Shown: positions 54,170 through 62,840 of the stretch, in pieces | Position numbering within the stretch: the first letter of the stretch is position 1 | How the letters are laid out: every line of letters starts with the position of its first letter | Assembly (NCBI RefSeq): GCF_002706425.1 | Contig: NZ_CP017713.1 | Coordinates: 2,790,001-2,854,000 of the forward strand | Direction: 5' to 3' | DNA length: 64,000 nt | Source: Loigolactobacillus coryniformis subsp. coryniformis KCTC 3167 = DSM 20001 | GTDB taxonomy: Bacteria; Bacillota; Bacilli; Lactobacillales; Lactobacillaceae | Notes under the pieces: generated by a model | Told to the model about the DNA's origin: nothing | Database searches by the model: none | Seen by the model: the letters and a program-made list of their open reading frames with translations, nothing else | Position numbers and translations under genes: made by a program

Positions 54170-55825
54170 GGTACTGTCAAACGTACCCGATTTTGTCTAG
54201 TTTTAATTATTGTTTCTAATGGTTTTGTATTATCTAAGTGAAATTAAAAAACACCCGGACCAATTCTTCTGTTATCCTTGGTGTGCAACCAACAAGAATT
54301 CCAAGAAAGAAGGAGATCCGAGTGCTTACACCATTATTAACTTATTTAGTCCAAATAATCAAGTTCCAACGTGCATTGATCATCTTTTTGTTGGCCCAGC
54401 TGATTGATATTTTTGACCATTCGCGCTTGCCCAGCACCGATAAACCAACCTATAAACGCTTTAATCAATTTCAAGTTGACGATAAATTACCAATTTTAGC
54501 AGCCGATATTGGTCCAGAATCACTTAATTATGAGCAACTGATCATTGACTACATGACCAAAACCGGCAAAGATCTAAAACCAATTCGGCGCCGACAAGGC
54601 ACCGTGATCACGTTCCAGAACCAACGTTGCCCACGCTGTAATGCCCCAAGCGACTATCTATACGCTAATAACGGTAAAGGTAATCAGCTTAAGTGTAAGA
54701 TCTGCGCTTTTAGCTTCCAAAATGGTGATGCGCAGAAGAAGAAAGCGGTGGTACTTCGTTGCCCATACTGCCAACATCGATTGGAAGCTCATCACCACCG
54801 TAGTAACTTCGATGTGTTACGTTGTCCTAATGACCAATGTTCATTTCGTTTAAAACAAATCAAGCAGTTATCCGTAGCTGAAGCCAAACAATTCAAGGAA
54901 CAGCCATCTAGCTTCAAAGTACGCTACACTTTCCGTAACTTTAAATTCGATCTCAAAGGCTTAGCGGCTAGTTCGCCAGTTCAAGCCAAGGTCGATTTGA
55001 GTAAGATCCAAGCCAGCCCTGAGGTTTTAGGGCTTGTCCTGACCTATCACATTAACTATGGCCTGTCGGCCCGTCGTACCGCAGCCATCATGTACGACGT
55101 TCACGGCGTTAAGATCTCCCACCAAACCATTCACAACTACGAAGAGGCGGTAGCGACCGTTATTCGACCATTCTGGGCTAACTATCCTTACGAACTTTCC
55201 AACCAATTAGTTGGTGATGAGACTTACGTCAAGGTCAAAGGTAAGTGGAACTATATCTTTTACTTTTACGACGCGGTTAAAAAGCTAATTCTAGCCGACT
55301 ATATAACGCCCAACCGCACAACTGAATCAGCGGTCGTTGCCATCAATCAAGTCCTACAGAAGATGTCCGAACGTCCAGCCGACCTACAGTTCGTAGTCGA
55401 CGCCAATCCCATTTATCAAGTAGCACAACTTTATTTTGCTCAACAAGGGATCAATTTTAAAATCAAGCAAGTAGTAGGGTTGACCAACAAAGATCCAATC
55501 AGTAAAGAGTATCGTTTCTTGAAACAAACAATTGAGCGTTTAAACCGTAGTTTTAAGGGCAATTATCGGTCGGCCACTGGTTTTAACTCACCAACCGGTT
55601 CAGCCAGTTATACCGCCTTATATTCAGCGGCTTATAACTTTTTACGCCCGCACGAAGCGCTAGATTATAAGGTGCCGGTACACCTACCAGAGCTGGACAA
55701 TAAACCGCGCATGTACGATAAATGGTTGGCCTTGATTGATCTAGCACAAAGCCAATTACCAACTGCATAAGCAAGCATTAGTTTAGGACTAGAATCAAAC
55801 TTGTCTAAGCTGACTTTGTGTTGCC
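54170..55825 (+). mobile_element. IS6-like insertion sequence with zinc-ribbon transposase
   Basis: The left end GGTACTGTCAAACGTACCCG and the reverse complement of the right end (GGCAACACAAAGT, then TTAGACAAGTTTGA) align over about 30 bases with gaps, and both bear IS6-like GGNNCTG/GGCAAC ends. No target duplication seen; the right end is approximate. It lies 115 bases from the IS5-type element. Confidence 0.6.
54322..55770 (+). CDS. DDE transposase with N-terminal zinc ribbons
   Basis: A 482-residue protein. Two zinc-ribbon pairs lie in the N-terminal third: CPRC with CKIC (about residues 100-130) and CPYC with CPNDQC (about 145-170). A helix-turn-helix follows (YGLSARRTAAIMYDVHGVKI). The IS6-type DDE core has Asp in LVGDETYVKVKGKW, Asp in FVVDANPIYQ and Glu in KQTIERLNRSFKG. 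The length is about twice a classical IS6 enzyme. GTG 54322 has AAGGAGATCC upstream; ATG 54238 is less likely. Frame intact, so possibly active. Confidence 0.8.
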   Translation: MLTPLLTYLVQIIKFQRALIIFLLAQLIDIFDHSRLPSTDKPTYKRFNQFQVDDKLPILAADIGPESLNYEQLIIDYMTKTGKDLKPIRRRQGTVITFQNQRCPRCNAPSDYLYANNGKGNQLKCKICAFSFQNGDAQKKKAVVLRCPYCQHRLEAHHHRSNFDVLRCPNDQCSFRLKQIKQLSVAEAKQFKEQPSSFKVRYTFRNFKFDLKGLAASSPVQAKVDLSKIQASPEVLGLVLTYHINYGLSARRTAAIMYDVHGVKISHQTIHNYEEAVATVIRPFWANYPYELSNQLVGDETYVKVKGKWNYIFYFYDAVKKLILADYITPNRTTESAVVAINQVLQKMSERPADLQFVVDANPIYQVAQLYFAQQGINFKIKQVVGLTNKDPISKEYRFLKQTIERLNRSFKGNYRSATGFNSPTGSASYTALYSAAYNFLRPHEALDYKVPVHLPELDNKPRMYDKWLALIDLAQSQLPTA

Positions 55826-55996
55826 TCGAAACGGGCGATTGGCCGGATTAATACTGTGCGCGTACAGAACTAACCAACTAGACCACTCAATCCTTAAGTC
55901 GATTTCTACAGTTGCATCTACACCACCTTCTGAACCACGGTTTTCATAGAACTTTTGACGTTACCAATAAGGCCAAAACCTATGTGTGCGGAGCAG
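55826..55996 (-). other. Unassigned remnant right of the IS6-like element
   Basis: A minus-strand frame with residues such as GSEGGVDATVEIDL runs from about 55950 into the element end. It has no start codon, and I cannot assign a family. It may be the remains of a gene cut by the element. Confidence 0.2.
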
Positions 55997-56040
55997 AAAA
56001 AAAGAGCCAACACCATTAAATTCACTAATGGTGTTAGCCC
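55997..56040 (-). terminator. Terminator of the tetR/ABC-2 operon
   Basis: Minus-strand hairpin with arms GGGCTAACACCATTA and TAATGGTGTTGGCTC, then seven T residues. Confidence 0.87.
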
Positions 56041-56064
56041 CGTTAATAATAATTAAATATTTAG

Positions 56065-56706
56065 TTAATCCGCCAAAAAGCCGTGCTCAACAATATCCAT
56101 CAGCGCCATCGCCTGCTCAACGATTCCATCAAAATCAGCCACTTTAAGCTGCGGATTCGCCTGGATCATCACTTTGCTTTGCTCGCCGATAAAATTAGAG
56201 ATCGCCAAGATCATCGCCTGCACATCATCCCGCTTAACGCCAGAACGTAACGGCAGTCGGTCGATAACTGGGGTCACTAATAAAGGTACCGAATTGGCCA
56301 AAACGCTGCGCCAGATTTCCTGCATCTGCGGCCGTAGTTTTTCCGGCAACGCATTGGTATCACCGTAGGCCTGCATCGCCAGCGTAAATTCATCCGGGTA
56401 CTGTAATTGCATTTTAATTTTATAGCGCAGCGCACGTACGATCATGGTTTTCAAATCGGTGGCGTCTTGCCAGACACTCAAGTCCGCCGCTTGATTGATC
56501 TTATCAAAAGTCCGGCGAACTGTTTCCAAATAAAGATTAGCTTTTGATTTAAAATAGTGAAAGATCAGCCCTTTGGAAACATCGGCTTGTGTGGCAATGT
56601 CGTCAGTTTTTGTGTCCCGGTAACCATGTTGTGCAAATTCATGCATTGCCACGTCAATAATTCTTGCTTTCTTTTCTGGATCGATCGGTTGTCTTGTTTT
56701 TGCCAT
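56065..56706 (-). CDS. TetR-family repressor of the ABC-2 exporter operon
   Basis: A 213-residue TetR: DNA-binding part KKARIIDVAMHEFAQHGYRDTKTDDIATQADVSKGLIFHYFKSK, ligand part with PDEFTLAMQAYGDTNALPEK. It is the third gene of the exporter operon, 100 bases after the permease. Two tandem palindromes at the operon promoter are the expected operators, so it is probably autoregulated with the exporter. Ligand unknown. Confidence 0.87.
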   Translation of the reverse strand: MAKTRQPIDPEKKARIIDVAMHEFAQHGYRDTKTDDIATQADVSKGLIFHYFKSKANLYLETVRRTFDKINQAADLSVWQDATDLKTMIVRALRYKIKMQLQYPDEFTLAMQAYGDTNALPEKLRPQMQEIWRSVLANSVPLLVTPVIDRLPLRSGVKRDDVQAMILAISNFIGEQSKVMIQANPQLKVADFDGIVEQAMALMDIVEHGFLAD

Positions 56707-56808
56707 AAACTGCCTTCTCCCTACTACACAATTAATGATAGCTTATTAACGTTTAATTGGCTGCCTTTTTTAGCTGTTTTAGCGCAAAAGTACTGTTATT
56801 TATCGCTG

Positions 56809-58440
56809 CTAATTTACTAACAGGTCACGGCGAGCGTACGTGAGATACCCGGTAAGAATCAAAATCAAGCCCAAAGCGGTCATCCAACCAGCGGTATCCC
56901 ACGCAACTGCATTGATCGGCACTTGATTGACCCAACCGTATGGCGAAATACGAGTCGCCCATTTAGGAAAGTCTAGTAACGGACCAAGGTACAGCGAGAT
57001 CAGCCCATAAACCGGAATCGCCCAGGCAATATTTTGCAGCTTAGGCGCTAGCCCAGCCAGTAACGCCGCAATACCAAAAGTAACGATCAGCGCCGGCGCG
57101 TAACCCCAGAATGCCCGCATGAAGCGGCTAACAGCCAAGGCTTCATCGCCCATTGACGCCGCGCCAGCCACGTACATCCCTAGAATGCCCAGCAACAAAG
57201 CAATCACGGCACTGACCAAGCCAAAGGCCACGATACTGAGATACAAGTGCCCGCGGGAAACTGCCTTGGCGTGCAGCTGCTCAAAATAGCCGTTGCGTTC
57301 ATCGCGATTAAGCCGGAACAAAATGATCAAACCAGGAACTGTCGCTAATACAACAAAGATGATCACTAATTTATTGGCAAAAGCCAGCACGATAGCGCGA
57401 TTGGCCTGGGTCACCGCTGTAGTACCGATCAATTTAGCCATGGTTGGATTGGTTTTCATCAAATCGCCGGCAGTGCCAAAAATCGAGCCGTAGGTGGCAC
57501 CAAGAATAAACAACGCCACTAGCCAAATAATTGTACTAGTGCACTCCAAACGTGCAATCAGGGTCAATGGACCACGCAATAGGCTTGAAGCACGACTGCG
57601 GCCAGCCCGTTGTGGCAACAAGCCAGCACCAACATCACGGGTCGCCCCTAGTGTAATTGCCATTCCGCCGACAAGTCCGATCAAGATCAGCATCAAGCCC
57701 ACCGGCCACCAAATATTCTGACCATAAATATCTAACTTCTCGATCCAGCCATAAATCGTCCACCAAGTTAGATCCGTATTTTGAATATCAGTCACCATGC
57801 GCGCAACAAATAAGAGCCCAAGAATTAAATAACTTAAAATCGTGGCGCTACGACTGGAACTGGCTAGTTGTGCGGCTAGTAGCGAAAAAGCCCCAAACAT
57901 CAGCCCAAATGCAGCTAAACTGAATCCAAACAGCCAGTTTCCTGCGGCATTAATACCTGACATACCAGAAACTTGTAATCCCACCGCTTCAAGCACGCCA
58001 GCAATCAAGTTGATCAATACCAATTCAAGAATAGCCGCAGTCAGACTAGCATTCCGACCAGTGGCCCGCGCTCTGACCAATTCAGTGACGCCAGACTCTT
58101 CATCGGTACGTGTGGCGTGGATCGCAAAATAGATATTCATTATCGCCACGAATAACCCCATGAAGACCATCATTTCAGCTGCGTAAACGCTTGCCACTGT
58201 GTACGGCTTTTCTGCAGTAAAGGGACCTAGCAGCGATACCATTGCCGGTGTGCGTAAAGTTGTAATGATCGAGTTCATGGCCTTGCTTGAGCCGTACAGC
58301 GTATCAAATTTACCGGCAGCCCCCGCCATCAAGCCAACAACCCCGATCAACCACAGCATAATTTTTAACCAGTCACGACGTAAATAAACCCGCAGCAAAA
58401 AGCCGGTTTTCGCATAATTAGTGTTGGTCATCAGCGACAC
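56809..58440 (-). CDS. ABC-2-type exporter permease
   Basis: A 543-residue permease with about twelve hydrophobic segments in two similar halves, as in the Firmicutes ABC-2 exporters for drugs or peptides (anthrachelin/tetronasin-type group). It shows the FYYRTDEESGVTELVRARAT-like region as ATRTDEESGVTELVRARATG near residue 120. It overlaps the ATPase gene by 23 bases, so the two are coupled. Substrate unknown. Confidence 0.8.
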   Translation of the reverse strand: MSLMTNTNYAKTGFLLRVYLRRDWLKIMLWLIGVVGLMAGAAGKFDTLYGSSKAMNSIITTLRTPAMVSLLGPFTAEKPYTVASVYAAEMMVFMGLFVAIMNIYFAIHATRTDEESGVTELVRARATGRNASLTAAILELVLINLIAGVLEAVGLQVSGMSGINAAGNWLFGFSLAAFGLMFGAFSLLAAQLASSSRSATILSYLILGLLFVARMVTDIQNTDLTWWTIYGWIEKLDIYGQNIWWPVGLMLILIGLVGGMAITLGATRDVGAGLLPQRAGRSRASSLLRGPLTLIARLECTSTIIWLVALFILGATYGSIFGTAGDLMKTNPTMAKLIGTTAVTQANRAIVLAFANKLVIIFVVLATVPGLIILFRLNRDERNGYFEQLHAKAVSRGHLYLSIVAFGLVSAVIALLLGILGMYVAGAASMGDEALAVSRFMRAFWGYAPALIVTFGIAALLAGLAPKLQNIAWAIPVYGLISLYLGPLLDFPKWATRISPYGWVNQVPINAVAWDTAGWMTALGLILILTGYLTYARRDLLVN

Positions 58441-59329
58441 CCTCCTGCTGGTTGTAATAGCGCATAAACAGATCTTCCAATGTTGGTGGCGTACTTTGCA
58501 ATGATTTAACGCCTAATGGGGCTAAATCGCTGATCACAGTTGCCAACGCTTCTGAATCGACGGCAAAAGTTGCTTTGTTGCCCGTCTGTTTAAAACCGTG
58601 GACCGCCGGATTTTCACCGATCTGTGTATTTTCCTTTTCTGTGGTCACCGTCACCTGTGTACGACTCAGTTGACGCATATCGTCTAAGGTACCAGTTTCA
58701 ATAATTTGTCCTGCACGAATAATGGCGATGCGATCACACATATGCTCCACTTCACTTAAAATATGGCTGGACAGTAGCACACTTTTACCAGCATCCTTTA
58801 ATGCTAAAACCTGCTTTTGGAAAACTTCTTCCATTAGCGGATCTAAGCCACTAGTTGGCTCATCAAAGATATACAAATCAGCTGCCGTGGATAACGCCGC
58901 AATCAAAGCTACCTTTTGTCGGTTCCCCTTAGAATAGGTATGACATTTTTTAGTAACATCGAGCTCGAAAGCTTTGATCAGCGTATCAGTACGCGCAGAA
59001 TGTTTTTGATCATTCAGTTTTAAAAAAAGATCAATCACTTCGCCGCCACTTAAATTCGGCCAGAGATAAACATCCCCCGGAACATACGCTAAACGTTTAT
59101 GAATCGCTACGGCATCGCGCCAAACATCCTGACCAAAAATCGTTGCCGTTCCGCCGCTTTTCTTCAAAATACCCAGCAGCGTGCGAATAGTTGTCGATTT
59201 ACCCGCACCATTTGGACCAATAAAACCGAAAACTTCACCGGAATTGACGGTCAGTGTAATATCTTTCAAAGCTTGAAACTTACCAAAATGCTTCTGCAAA
59301 TGCTTTATTTCTACAACTGATTGGGCCAT
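58418..59329 (-). CDS. ABC exporter ATPase (DrrA/YhaQ-like)
   Basis: A 303-residue ATPase: Walker A GPNGAGKST (about residue 38), signature YSKGNRQKVALIAALS, Walker B LYIFDEPTSGLD, switch His in LSSHILSE. The C-terminal extension is typical for drug exporters. AAGGAGG precedes the ATG. First gene of the operon ATPase-permease-TetR. Its promoter is overlaid by tandem palindromes at 59383-59412. Confidence 0.9.
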   Translation of the reverse strand: MAQSVVEIKHLQKHFGKFQALKDITLTVNSGEVFGFIGPNGAGKSTTIRTLLGILKKSGGTATIFGQDVWRDAVAIHKRLAYVPGDVYLWPNLSGGEVIDLFLKLNDQKHSARTDTLIKAFELDVTKKCHTYSKGNRQKVALIAALSTAADLYIFDEPTSGLDPLMEEVFQKQVLALKDAGKSVLLSSHILSEVEHMCDRIAIIRAGQIIETGTLDDMRQLSRTQVTVTTEKENTQIGENPAVHGFKQTGNKATFAVDSEALATVISDLAPLGVKSLQSTPPTLEDLFMRYYNQQEGVADDQH

Positions 59330-59369
59330 TATAATAGCCTCCTTACACGGATTAATTGATTACGGCCAT

Positions 59370-59412
59370 AGTGTAATCCTAATTGACTTACTAGTCAATG
59401 ACTAACCAGTCA
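59370..59412 (-). promoter_or_regulatory. Exporter promoter with tandem TetR-type palindromes
   Basis: -35 TTGACT (complement 59393-59398), 17-base spacer, -10 TACACT (complement 59370-59375). Two adjoining palindromes, TTGACTTACTAGTCAA (59383-59398) and TGACTAACCAGTCA (59399-59412), share TGACT/AGTCA arms. The first contains the -35 box, so a bound repressor would exclude polymerase. Confidence 0.65.
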
Positions 59413-59470
59413 ATTTTGAAAAGTTTTTTATGCTGGCCCAATAAACGCGCAGTATAGCGGCCTTTTGACC

Positions 59471-59510
59471 AAAAAAATAGCCTGCGCCAGAGCAAATCCG
59501 GCAACAGACT
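59471..59510 (-). terminator. Terminator of the cupin gene
   Basis: Minus-strand AGTCTG/CAGGCT stem with inner GCCGGA/TCTGGC, then ATTTTTTT. Confidence 0.6.
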
Positions 59511-59583
59511 AACGTACGTTTGAAAAAGCTTATGGAATATCGCTACATCATAAGCTGTTTCAACCACGACCTAAATCAATTAA

Positions 59584-59883
59584 TTATTCAAAACGGCTCA
59601 AGACGACCATTAATTCACTGTCTTCCAAGCCTTCCATATTATGCAATTCGCCACGTTCCATCACAACGGCGCGCCCAGGATAAATTTCTTCGCTGCCCTT
59701 TTCAGTAAAAAACTTGATCCGCCCTTTGACTGGGATCACAACACCATGTGCTGGTGCTGGATGCAACTTACCATTACCCGTTACTTCGCCTTTAGCGATC
59801 GTACGGTGCCCAACAACTTGAGAAGGGATATTAAAAAGATGCTCGTGAACGCCAGCACCTGTAGTTCCAGTTAAAAATTCCAT
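59584..59883 (-). CDS. Small cupin-domain protein
   Basis: A 99-residue single-domain cupin: GVHEHLFNIPSQ, PAPAHGVVIPVKGRIKFF, then GRAVVMERGELHNMEGLEDSELMVV. The second cupin box (G-x5-P-x-G-x2-H-x3-N) is represented by PGRAVVMERGELHNMEG with conserved His and Asn. Metal-binding histidines in the first box are reduced. Function unknown. AAGGAG lies upstream of ATG 59883; the ORF to 59946 has no site. Confidence 0.7.
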   Translation of the reverse strand: MEFLTGTTGAGVHEHLFNIPSQVVGHRTIAKGEVTGNGKLHPAPAHGVVIPVKGRIKFFTEKGSEEIYPGRAVVMERGELHNMEGLEDSELMVVLSRFE

Positions 59884-60008
59884 CAATGAACAACTCCTTA
59901 AGTCGCGCGTGTATTTTGCAATACTGCGTGCTGAGATTATAACCAAGCCAGCATTAAGATCCGACCTAGCTTATCTATCATTAAAGGCGTCCACCATAAA
60001 ATTGTCAA

Positions 60009-61358
60009 TTAGGGTTTCACCGCAGATTCCTGTGCCATCGCAGCTAAACCGAGCTGGTTCAGGTAATTAAATGGTCGATCATAGTAAGGCGAGAACAACA
60101 TGTCGACAAACGCCAACTGCTCGATCGTATTCTCATTTTGAATACAAACGGATAGTAAATTCGCTGACTGCGCAACATCATATTCACTATAAAGTTGGCC
60201 GCCTAGAATTTTATGGGTGGCGCGGTCATAAACTAGGCGCATATCGATCGGCGTGGTCGATGGCATAAACTCTGGTCGATAATTATCGGTCAGACTAGCT
60301 ACGGCAGCAGTGAAGCCGTGACTTTGTGCCCGCGCCAGTGTCAGGCCAGTTGAAGCCAACGTTTTGCCATAAAGGTGCAACGCCGAAGTCGCCTGCGTGC
60401 CAATATCCGGCAAGGTGGGTTGAAAAATATTCATCCCCACCAACAATCCTTGGCGAACGGCATTTGTTGCCAACGGCGTGTAGGCGTCTTCTTGCGTTGG
60501 GTTAAAATGGACCGCCACCGCATCGCCGGCTGCATAAATATTCGGATCAGATGTACGCATATAACGGTCAACGTGGATCGAACCGTCCTGATTCAATTTG
60601 ATTTGGCCCACCAACAGATCAGTTTGCGGGCGAAAACCAACGCAGATCACCGCCAGATCAGCCTGATGCTCAGCCTGATCCGTTTGAATATAGACATGCT
60701 GTTCATCACTATCAAATTTCAACGCGGTTTCATTTAGCTTTAACTTGACACCATGTGCCGCCAAATCAGCCGCCACTTTTTCAGAAAAATCGGTATCCAC
60801 ATAATGACTTAACAGCGGATGCAAGCCATTGATCAGCGTTACTTGATGGTCAGTGTTGCTGTAACTTTCCGCTAGTTCAACGCCGATATAGCCGCCACCA
60901 ATGATCGCAATGTGCTTCTTGACCCGCGCCGTTGCTGCAATTTTGGTGGCATCCGCATAGTCCTTACAGATCAGAATATTCGGCAAACTAACTCCCTGAA
61001 TTGGCGGCACCACTGGAACCGAGCCAGTTGTGATCACTAATTTATCGTATTGGTCGACAAATTTGCGTCCAGAAAGCAGATCCTCAACTAGGACTTGCTT
61101 TTTGGCCACATCGATTTTATAAACATCATGCTGCGTGTGCACTTGCGCGCCCAGGTCTTTCAGATCCTGAGGCGTGGCGTAAAACATATCTTCCAGCGCC
61201 TTAACGGTACCGCCTAAATACAGCGAGATCCCGCAGGACAGAAACGAAATGTTATTATTACGTTCATAAATCGTCACCGCTGTCTCCGGATGCGTTTTTA
61301 GTATCTGTTGTGCCACGCTGGTGCCAGCATGGGTACAGCCAATAATGATCACTTTCAT
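60009..61358 (-). CDS. FAD-dependent NADH oxidase/peroxidase family protein (Nox/Npx-like)
   Basis: A 449-residue flavoprotein of the NADH oxidase/NADH peroxidase/CoA-disulfide reductase family. FAD loop VIIIGCTHAGTS, redox cysteine Cys42 in FLSCGISLY, NAD loop IAIIGGGYIGVELAESYS, FAD-binding IYAAGDAVAV. Npx reduces peroxide and Nox reduces oxygen to water; the sequence alone does not separate them. I chose ATG 61358 with GGGAGACTGC upstream; the ORF to 61400 has none. Gives oxidative-stress defence or NAD+ regeneration. Confidence 0.9.
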   Translation of the reverse strand: MKVIIIGCTHAGTSVAQQILKTHPETAVTIYERNNNISFLSCGISLYLGGTVKALEDMFYATPQDLKDLGAQVHTQHDVYKIDVAKKQVLVEDLLSGRKFVDQYDKLVITTGSVPVVPPIQGVSLPNILICKDYADATKIAATARVKKHIAIIGGGYIGVELAESYSNTDHQVTLINGLHPLLSHYVDTDFSEKVAADLAAHGVKLKLNETALKFDSDEQHVYIQTDQAEHQADLAVICVGFRPQTDLLVGQIKLNQDGSIHVDRYMRTSDPNIYAAGDAVAVHFNPTQEDAYTPLATNAVRQGLLVGMNIFQPTLPDIGTQATSALHLYGKTLASTGLTLARAQSHGFTAAVASLTDNYRPEFMPSTTPIDMRLVYDRATHKILGGQLYSEYDVAQSANLLSVCIQNENTIEQLAFVDMLFSPYYDRPFNYLNQLGLAAMAQESAVKP

Positions 61359-61470
61359 AAGCAGTCTCCCTTTACCAACTCGACCAAATAAAACCATCAA
61401 CTGATTTTACCACGGCCCAGTCAGTAAGAATAGCGGTTACTTTTTAGCAGCGCGTGAGTTGAAATACAGT

Positions 61471-61962
61471 CTAATAAAGGCGTAGCGTCACTGGTGTCTT
61501 AATCGCAGCAAATAAACTCGCCCACTGACTCAACGACAACATTGTATTTACCCGTTCTGCCCGCGCGATCTGTGATTGATTAATATTACCAACTTTTGCC
61601 GCTACTTCTTTTTGCGTCATTTTAGCTTGTCGCCGGGCAATTTGAAACTTAAGCGCTAATTTGACTTCCGGTGATAAGTCGAGCACTTCGCTAATATCCT
61701 TACCAGTATAACTGGCAACGATCAACGCCGCGGTCTCCTGGTATGTGATCGTGTGGTCCAGCTGCGTGAGCATCAAGTGATAAACACGAATCGGAATATG
61801 ATCATAGATCAGCGCACTTTGCGCATCCCCAGCCACCATAGAACGCTGATCATCACTGGCATAAGTTTCAATAATCTCACCGTAATGTTTTAACGCCGCA
61901 GCAACCGCATTGCTGTCAGTCAAATCTAGTTGCTTTCCTGCTGATTCATTTAGATTGATCAT
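61471..61962 (-). CDS. XRE-type helix-turn-helix protein paired with a GNAT
   Basis: A 163-residue protein. Residues 1 to about 95 form an unrecognised helical domain (KHYGEIIETYASDD and VYHLMLTQLDHTITYQETAALIVAS). The C-terminal Xre/HipB-like helix-turn-helix follows: LKFQIARRQAKMTQKEVAAKVGNINQSQIARAERV (about residues 103-137). ATG 61962 with AGTGGAGGAAATT inside the end of the GNAT gene; the two overlap by 17 bases and are coupled. The palindromic promoter at 62407-62440 fits autoregulation. This layout is like that of type II toxin-antitoxin pairs, but no toxicity is shown. Confidence 0.75.
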   Translation of the reverse strand: MINLNESAGKQLDLTDSNAVAAALKHYGEIIETYASDDQRSMVAGDAQSALIYDHIPIRVYHLMLTQLDHTITYQETAALIVASYTGKDISEVLDLSPEVKLALKFQIARRQAKMTQKEVAAKVGNINQSQIARAERVNTMLSLSQWASLFAAIKTPVTLRLY

Positions 61963-62398
61963 GGCAATTTCCTCCACTCAAATAACGTTTGATCAAGGCC
62001 ATGCTTGCATCAGGATAGAAAATAACATTTTGATGATCAACAATGCCGCCCAATCGCGCATAGAACTTTTCAGCACCGTTAGTCTTGGTCGTTAGTTGGA
62101 CAAATCCGGCAAACGCGTGATCAAATGAGTCTTGCGCAACTTGAGCGATCAGGTGCGCCCCGATATGGCGCTGACGCATCTGACTAGCGACTTCCACATT
62201 ATGGATCCGATCAAATTCGTTGCTGAAAATCCGCTCAAATAGAATCACACCAACAAGTCGTGTTTCCAACAATGCAATAAATAGTTGCCCGTTTGGGTAC
62301 ATTTGAAGTAAATTTGCCCAATTAAATTGGAAATTTATTTCTGGCCAATACTTAGCCAAAAATTCTGCTTGGGTAACACGTTGATAAGTCATTTCCAT
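61946..62398 (-). CDS. GNAT-family N-acetyltransferase
   Basis: A 150-residue GNAT. The acetyl-CoA-binding motif A has RQRHIGAHLIAQVAQDSF, with R-x2-x-I-G in place of the usual R-x2-G-x-G/A. The C-terminal motif B-like part is KTNGAEKFYARLGGIVDHQNVIFY. It is first of a two-gene unit with an Xre-like protein. No clear Shine-Dalgarno before ATG 62398, and a TATAAT lies only 12 bases upstream, so the transcript may be leaderless. Substrate unknown. Confidence 0.8.
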   Translation of the reverse strand: MEMTYQRVTQAEFLAKYWPEINFQFNWANLLQMYPNGQLFIALLETRLVGVILFERIFSNEFDRIHNVEVASQMRQRHIGAHLIAQVAQDSFDHAFAGFVQLTTKTNGAEKFYARLGGIVDHQNVIFYPDASMALIKRYLSGGNCHDQSK

Positions 62399-62406
62399 AG
62401 CTTTAT

Positions 62407-62440
62407 TATAGCATAATATGCTATTTTAGCATATTATACA
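62407..62440 (-). promoter_or_regulatory. Palindromic promoter/operator of the GNAT-HTH pair
   Basis: AGCATAATATGCT (62410-62422), a perfect 13-base palindrome, is followed seven bases on by a related half, GCATATTATAC (62429-62439). Both contain TATAAT-type -10 boxes on the minus strand. The repeats suit a dimeric Xre-type autoregulator. Confidence 0.55.
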
Positions 62441-62519
62441 GAACTCCCTCGTCATTAATTATAGCTAGCTATTAAAACCACAGCCCCACTATATTTAATC
62501 TACGCAAAAAGTCACCGCT

Positions 62520-62765
62520 TTATTTCGTCTTCGCAATTAAATCTAACGCCGCCTGCAATTCCGGCGTGACTGCCGTTGCCGGTAAATTAGCCGCCACGTT
62601 AGCCGCTAAAATCAAGCCGATCGTTTTATCGATGGTCGAACGGACTGCAGTTAACTGAATCAGCACATCTTTGGCGGCGCGCTCCTCGGTCAGCATATTT
62701 TGAATGCCGCGCAACTGACCTTCCGCGCGCTTTAATCGGTTTAAAAGTTGGTCGTTAGTTGTCAA
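62520..62765 (-). CDS. CsoR/FrmR-family (DUF156) repressor lacking metal ligands
   Basis: An 81-residue protein with the family's N-terminal LLNRLKRAEGQLRGIQNMLTE and VLIQLTAVRSTIDKTIG core. The Cu-sensing Cys-His-Cys set is absent: Ala31 replaces the first Cys (ERAAKDVL), and Asn56 and Asn60 replace His and the second Cys (LAANVAAN). It cannot sense Cu(I) by the canonical site, nor formaldehyde or persulfide by the first cysteine. It may bind other ligands or serve a structural role. It is downstream of asnB behind a terminator. Confidence 0.8.
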   Translation of the reverse strand: MTTNDQLLNRLKRAEGQLRGIQNMLTEERAAKDVLIQLTAVRSTIDKTIGLILAANVAANLPATAVTPELQAALDLIAKTK

Positions 62766-62790
62766 GTCGATTCCTCCCTGCTACTATATG

Positions 62791-62840
62791 AAAAAACGTT
62801 TCGGCCACTCTTTTTAGCGAGTAACTGAAACGTCTTTCTT
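62791..62840 (-). terminator. Terminator of asnB
   Basis: Minus-strand arms ACGTTTC and GAAACGT with inner ACTC/GAGT, followed by six T residues. Confidence 0.75.

Noticed and set aside
54238-54321. Longer N-terminus for the IS6-like transposase
   Set aside because: GTG 54322 has a good ribosome site; the longer frame does not and covers the element end.
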